Assembly: GCA_025602915.1 (NCBI GenBank) | Contig: JAHLJZ010000042.1 | Location: 62,001 to 126,000 of the forward strand | DNA: 64,000 nucleotides | DNA from: Paraphysoderma sedebokerense | Lineage: Eukaryota > Blastocladiomycota > Physodermatomycetes > Physodermatales > Physodermataceae | Reading direction: 5' to 3' | Shown: positions 59,352-64,000 of the stretch, piece after piece | How the letters are laid out: each line of letters opens with the position of its first letter | Numbering within the stretch: position 1 is the stretch's first letter | The notes under the pieces: model-generated | Databases searched by the model: none | Seen by the model: only the letters and a program-made list of their open reading frames with translations | What the model was told of the DNA's origin: nothing | Made by a program: the position numbers and the translations under genes

Positions 59352-62311
59352 ATGGGGAGTAGGGCAAGTCATTCTACTGCTCTTTTGACTGGGGACTCAA
59401 CCGCCACCTGTTCGACCGCAGGTTTTGAATTTGTGTGTACCTCTGTTTGTTTATTCAACCAATTAGTGTTCAGATTCCAATTGAGATTGACCAAAGCATC
59501 TTAAAGGGTTACGATGAGCAGTCTAGGCAAGAAGTAGAGAAGTTACTTAAAAGTGCCGATGATTTGTTGTACGGTGGTGTGTATCAAAATCGACAGATAA
59601 AACTCGCAAAATACCGCTTGACATCAAAATTGTGCAGAAATATCGACGACCGACAATCAGCTACTTTTTAAGGAATGTCAAGATTGGATGAACACTTTCC
59701 CTCATATCCGGTATGTTTGAATTGATCAAAGCCATGGTGATTCGTACGATTAACTGGGCCTGTAGGATACAGGGTAAACAGTTGCTACTGTCTACCGAGG
59801 AGGGATTCGAAACCATAAACCCGATCAATCCTCGGCGATCACTGTCGCCTTATTTCTATGCTTCAAAAACTAAACATACTGACGATACGGATCCTGAGGT
59901 CCTGGAGGTGCGAGGAATGGGTGTACCGAACTCAAAGTTCTCAACTTTTTCTCAAACGGCACCTTGGGAAAGCCAGTCGAATGTTAGCCAACATCCCATC
60001 GCAACGTTCAAGAATTTGAGATTTTGCGGTGCTCTAAATATTTTCGATTGGAGTAACTTGAAAACAGTGAATGTCATTCAAGAAATAGTTTCGTCCCATG
60101 GAAACAGATGGTAAGCTTGCAACATTAGAAACATTTTTTTTCCTGACCATTTACCGTGATGGATTCAGGGGAATTTTTTGCTATCGTCTGGATCGCATTC
60201 CAAGTAAACACGGCCATATATCAGATGATGACGGTAGTCGCTGTCCTACACCAGTGCCTGGCAACACAAAACCGTTTATACCTTCTCAATTGGTCGAAAT
60301 AGAGTTGGCCTTCTCTGGCACGGACTTGAACGACTTTGGTGCCAAACTTCCATTGCCGAATTCATCGGCGGATGCATCGACAGTGTCGTTTGCACTTTTG
60401 AGCTCTTTAAATGGTGGCGATAAAAAGATAACGTTTGTTCCTCTCTATCGAAGCCAGGTCAAGTCACGACCTGTAGGCTGGATAAGTGTTTACGATATCT
60501 TAATGTTATTGCAAGTACGAACCTCATTTGCTTCATGATAAATTTTATCCTCATTACCTAATCCAATTTATTCATTGTCTTTAAGGATTGTAATATCCAT
60601 TTATACGAAAGTGAATTGGACGACGCCCTGAAAGTTGTCAATGAAAACTGCGATGTCGAAGTCAAAGAAATATCGATTTATCAACCAGACCATGTGCAGA
60701 GGATTACGGCAGAAGAGGAAATATTTGCAGCTGATGGGAATATTGAAGAAGTGTTGGCAATCGACAGAAGGTAAGTTTTTCAGTTGTCTTGACCCTCAGC
60801 TGGGTGATGCCTAATTCATTCCCAGAGATGAGATCTCAAAGGACCCCTCAGAGTCTACGGCCGAACTTATTAAATTCAACGTAATCGATTTATTATGCGA
60901 AGAAATATTGTCTCAGGTATGTCATGGTTGTCAAGGCTCATGATGTAAACTATTATTCATTTGAATTTGTGTTAGATTGAACCGCAATTTGAATCTTCCA
61001 TGGAATCCGTCCGTACGTCTACAGCGAAGAGCAGCGCTCGTTCCACGCATTGGAAAGATAACAGCCAATTCTTAACTGATTGGGACCACAAACAACCGAG
61101 CGAATTGGACGGAGTAATGACTATCAGATCTATATCGTTACAAAGCCGAACTTCTTCAGCCCGACCAATGTATGCTCTGTGCTTATTGTTCACATAACCT
61201 GAAGTAATTTCTAATCTCAACAAAATGATTACGAATAGCACCGCCCATCAAATCCCATTTTTAGCAGGTTCGAATACACCGGCCCATTCCAATTCTCTTT
61301 CACGCCCTGCAACGGCGCTACAGCTTGGAACGTCTCCGTATCTTCGGCAAAATTTATTCAGCGCGTCGAATAAACGGCATCTCCCAAGTACCCGATTACC
61401 GCCCATAAATGTTACTGCAGGACGAACAACTGTTGATGCACCAACCAAGTCAAGGTGGTTTTAACTTCTTTTTCCGAGTCTTTTTGACTTGTGGCGTTAA
61501 CGAAGCTTTCATATTTGCGGTTTAGTATCCCTCGGCCAATGACCACAGCCCACAGCCGACTTCATCGGTAAGCTATTAAACGCTATTCTATCGAATCCGA
61601 GGTTTTGATTAATCTTTTTCGTAAACAGAGACGACACCAGACCTAGTACTGGCGGGAATCGATTACCTCCCATTTCAGTTTCAAATGCAACCCGAATCGG
61701 GACACCATTCATCAAGCAACCAGAGAATCCATTGGTGGAGTCTTCATCCCAAAGTCATCAGAGGGTGCATTATCAGAACAGATACACTCATCTTTTGCCG
61801 TTCACTAAACCTCCCTTTTTCTACTCATAGACCTTGCGACCCCAAACCGCGATCACCTTTTCCGCACCCAACCCAAAAGAGTCTTCTCATTCGACTCATT
61901 CGAATCCCCGCGCTTATACATCGAGGTTACCCCGATTGATATCCGCTAGTACAAGCAGGACATCCTCAGTCAATCATATCAATAACGGCAAAGATTCAGA
62001 AAATAAGGTTTATAACCTTTTTATCGTTCCCTGTTTTACTACAAAGTCTGATATTCGTTGCATTAAAATAGCAGAGTACCCATTCAAAAATACATTCCTC
62101 AATTACAACTTCCCGCTCATCTTCGTCCCAATCTAAATCAACTCTCAATATACCCAACCCATCTTCGTCGTCCTCGTTAAATATCACGACACCTCAGCAA
62201 TCACAAAACCAAAGTAAACCTTCGTCAATGTCATCAAATAGGTATTCTTCATCGTCAAATAGATTTGGGAGTTCAAGGTATAAATCAGGGAATAAGTCCA
62301 ATAAAGGGTAA
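59352..62311 (+). CDS. FAM149B: FAM149B-like ciliary protein, complete copy
   Basis: Same exons as copy 1 up to 62,177, then the native end. The last exon continues with a Ser/Asn/Arg-rich tail (NITTPQQSQNQSKPSSMSS, then RYSSSSNRFGSSRYKSGN) to a TAA at 62,309-62,311. A Ser-rich low-complexity C terminus also fits the animal family. The TAA overlaps a donor-like GGGTAAGT, so a further exon is possible. Only this copy has the native 3' end, so it is the reference version of the gene. Confidence 0.82.
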
Positions 62312-62929
62312 GTTCAGATTTTGGGATGAATTATTTTTGCGAATCAATAATCAATTATTCAAATCAAAACGTTGATAACGGGGGTGGAAATTTTTTCTGT
62401 ACATTACTTGAAACTATAATTGTAAAATAAATATACTATTCTTTTTTATGCTTTGATAATGTTAACAACTCTTCGAAGAATATTGTCAGGTTCAGAAAAC
62501 CTTTTTAATGTTGCAGTCAAACTGTAATTTATCGTCGACTCTAGTTATTGCGATTTAAATCATAGCCTATTAGAATATTCAAGTCATTCAAATCATCTCA
62601 AAAATATTTATCACTCACAAAGTTACTCCAAGTAAATTCATTAACCTCAATAAAATTATTTTTATTATCTGCATTCTAAATAATAACAAATAAAATCATG
62701 ACCATCTCGACACAAATTCAAACCAATATCTCTCCACATCCATCCATCTTTACTACCCTGAACAAAATATCAATATACTATCAACCCCATTTCAATCAAA
62801 TTCATCACCAAATTTAATCAAAAAATATATTATTAATCCTGCACTCCTTTTTTTGTCTGCATTTTGTCGTGTATTGTTCTCCCTTTGATTTTGAGTGATC
62901 AAATGAATGGTTTAGCAGAAAACTAATAT
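62312..62929. other. AT-rich spacer, no gene seen
   Basis: About 620 bp, strongly AT-rich, with AATAAA-type hexamers near 62,426 that may end the FAM149B transcript. No coding frame, RNA gene or clear terminal repeat of the following element was recognised. Confidence 0.5.
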
Positions 62930-64000
62930 TCGACCCATCATCACCCACGTCGCGCGTACCCTTCTTATGCAATGCAACCTACCAAGTTCAAGTTGGGGAT
63001 ACGCTGTCATGCATGCTAATTACCTTGCTGGTTACTGGCCCCACTCTTTTCATAACTACGCTTCGCCCAACGAAATCCTCAACATGGTACCTCAAAACTG
63101 ATGCAGACCGCCTGGTTAATGAGCTACTATCTTTAAACCAAAGCTCACATTTATTCCCTTACCATAATCATATTACAATCCGATCCATATCTTGCTCCTG
63201 CTTCTCTATTACAACCAAAAGCTAACAAACGCTCCAATAAACAGGCCCCTACGGCAGCTACTTCCTCTAATATTTCCTCCTCGCGCTCTAACGCCTCCCC
63301 TTCGTGCCCCAAATGCAAAACGCTCCCGCAAATCCTTCTCCCGCTGATCAACTTGGGACTTTACATGACGACGGCGGGCCCCCGCATCATGCTACCCCCC
63401 AAGTTGAGGGGGAGGATGCAGACCTGAACTCGAAGGATGTCGATGATAACATTGACGTCGAAAAATCTAATGCGGATGAAAGTGATAAGTCCTGATCTGG
63501 CACCATAGATACAATATTAATGAACATATCAAACATCCTGGGGATTCTGGGGTCAATGAGACCAACTGTGATCAGATTCTCTATACTACCATTAACCATA
63601 CTATAACGGCAAATGCAATTCTTGAAAAGGATCCAGACTTCAGAGTCGACTACTATACAACAATGTCGAGAACGATCTGATTGGCCGAAGTGGGAAGAAG
63701 CGATCCAAGTCGAGTTGAGCGTGAGATCAATGAAGAAACGACGAGTATTCTCAACCCCTGTCGATGTACCGAAGAATAAAACTCTAGTAGGCTGCTTGTG
63801 GGTCTTTGTCCGCAAACGAAATGCCGAAGGCGAGATTGAGCGATATAAAGCTCTCCTTGTTGCTCAGGGCTTCTCGCAACGACCCGGAGTTGATTATCAA
63901 ACTACATATTCCCAGGTTGTCGATTTAATTACGACGAGGCTACTCACAGCCTTCGTCGTCCCTCGTCGCCACCAACAAGCTTGAGATGTCCTCCATGGAC
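62930..64000 (+). mobile_element. Ty1/copia LTR retrotransposon fossil, partial
   Basis: A fragment of the pol region of a copia-type element, running off the right end. An integrase-core tail is recognisable around 62,990-63,090 (SFHNYASPNEIL). The start of the reverse transcriptase (RVT_2 type) is seen around 63,690-63,960 (WVFVRKRNAEGEIERYKA, LLVAQGFSQRPGVDYQTTYS). The stretch between is low-complexity linker. The copy is broken, with several breaks in the part seen, and no terminal repeat lies in the window. The protein motifs are still well kept, so it is old enough to be inactive but not ancient. Confidence 0.85.

Larger units (their letters stand above)
42173..62177. repeat. Tandem duplication, unit 2 (20,005 bp)
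   Basis: Direct, same-orientation copy of 22,168-42,172 placed immediately after it. All frames are identical at a constant offset of 20,005. Its right edge runs into unique sequence that completes FAM149B, so this unit is joined to the native right flank and unit 1 to the native left flank. Confidence 0.97.

Overview
The window is nuclear DNA from a eukaryote, most likely a flagellated (zoosporic) fungus such as a chytrid or a close relative. The genes are small and closely spaced on both strands. Most are split by short GT-AG introns of about 40-100 bp, one of which carries a textbook TACTAAC branch site. The proteins are opisthokont or fungal in type (GET2, SDD3-like M16C protease, class 3 secreted lipase). 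Three neighbouring genes encode cilium or basal-body proteins (TALPID3, LRRC71, FAM149B), which non-flagellated fungi lack. All splice models were worked out by eye from reading frame and family alignment remembered from known proteins. No search was run.

Left region (1-22,090). In order: a secreted class 3 lipase (+), TMEM234 (-), the EFM5/EEF1AKMT1 methyltransferase (-), a Cys-rich single-pass membrane protein with a PPxY tail (+), a DUF647/RUS protein (-), proteasome alpha subunit PSMA6 (+), an SDD3-like M16C metalloprotease (-), a GH2 beta-mannosidase (-), and an unusual secreted protein (+) made of about 14 Gln/Asn/Gly repeats of roughly 15 residues followed by a Pro-rich tail. A tRNA-Phe(GAA) gene sits at 22,091-22,163.

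Duplicated region (22,168-62,177). A unit of 20,005 bp is present twice in direct tandem, with a constant offset and no difference seen in any reading frame. Each unit holds GET2 (-), RPA3 (+), ATRIP (+), VPS20/CHMP6 (+), TALPID3 (+), LRRC71 (-) and FAM149B (+). The left edge lies 4 nt past the tRNA gene. The right edge cuts the last exon of FAM149B, so the first FAM149B copy has a foreign tail and only the second is whole. The perfect identity, blunt junction and nearly round length fit a very recent tandem duplication, or equally two overlapping contigs joined without merging their overlap.

Right end (62,178-64,000). This holds the true 3' end of FAM149B, an AT-rich stretch without genes, and a fragmentary Ty1/copia retrotransposon fossil that runs off the window.

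Functional themes: the unit combines cilium assembly genes (TALPID3, FAM149B, LRRC71) with a replication-stress pair (RPA3 beside ATRIP) and membrane-trafficking genes (GET2, VPS20). The most noteworthy items are the 20-kb perfect duplication, the cilium gene cluster, and the repeat protein at 20,817-21,728, which looks like a secreted beta-solenoid or amyloid-type surface protein.
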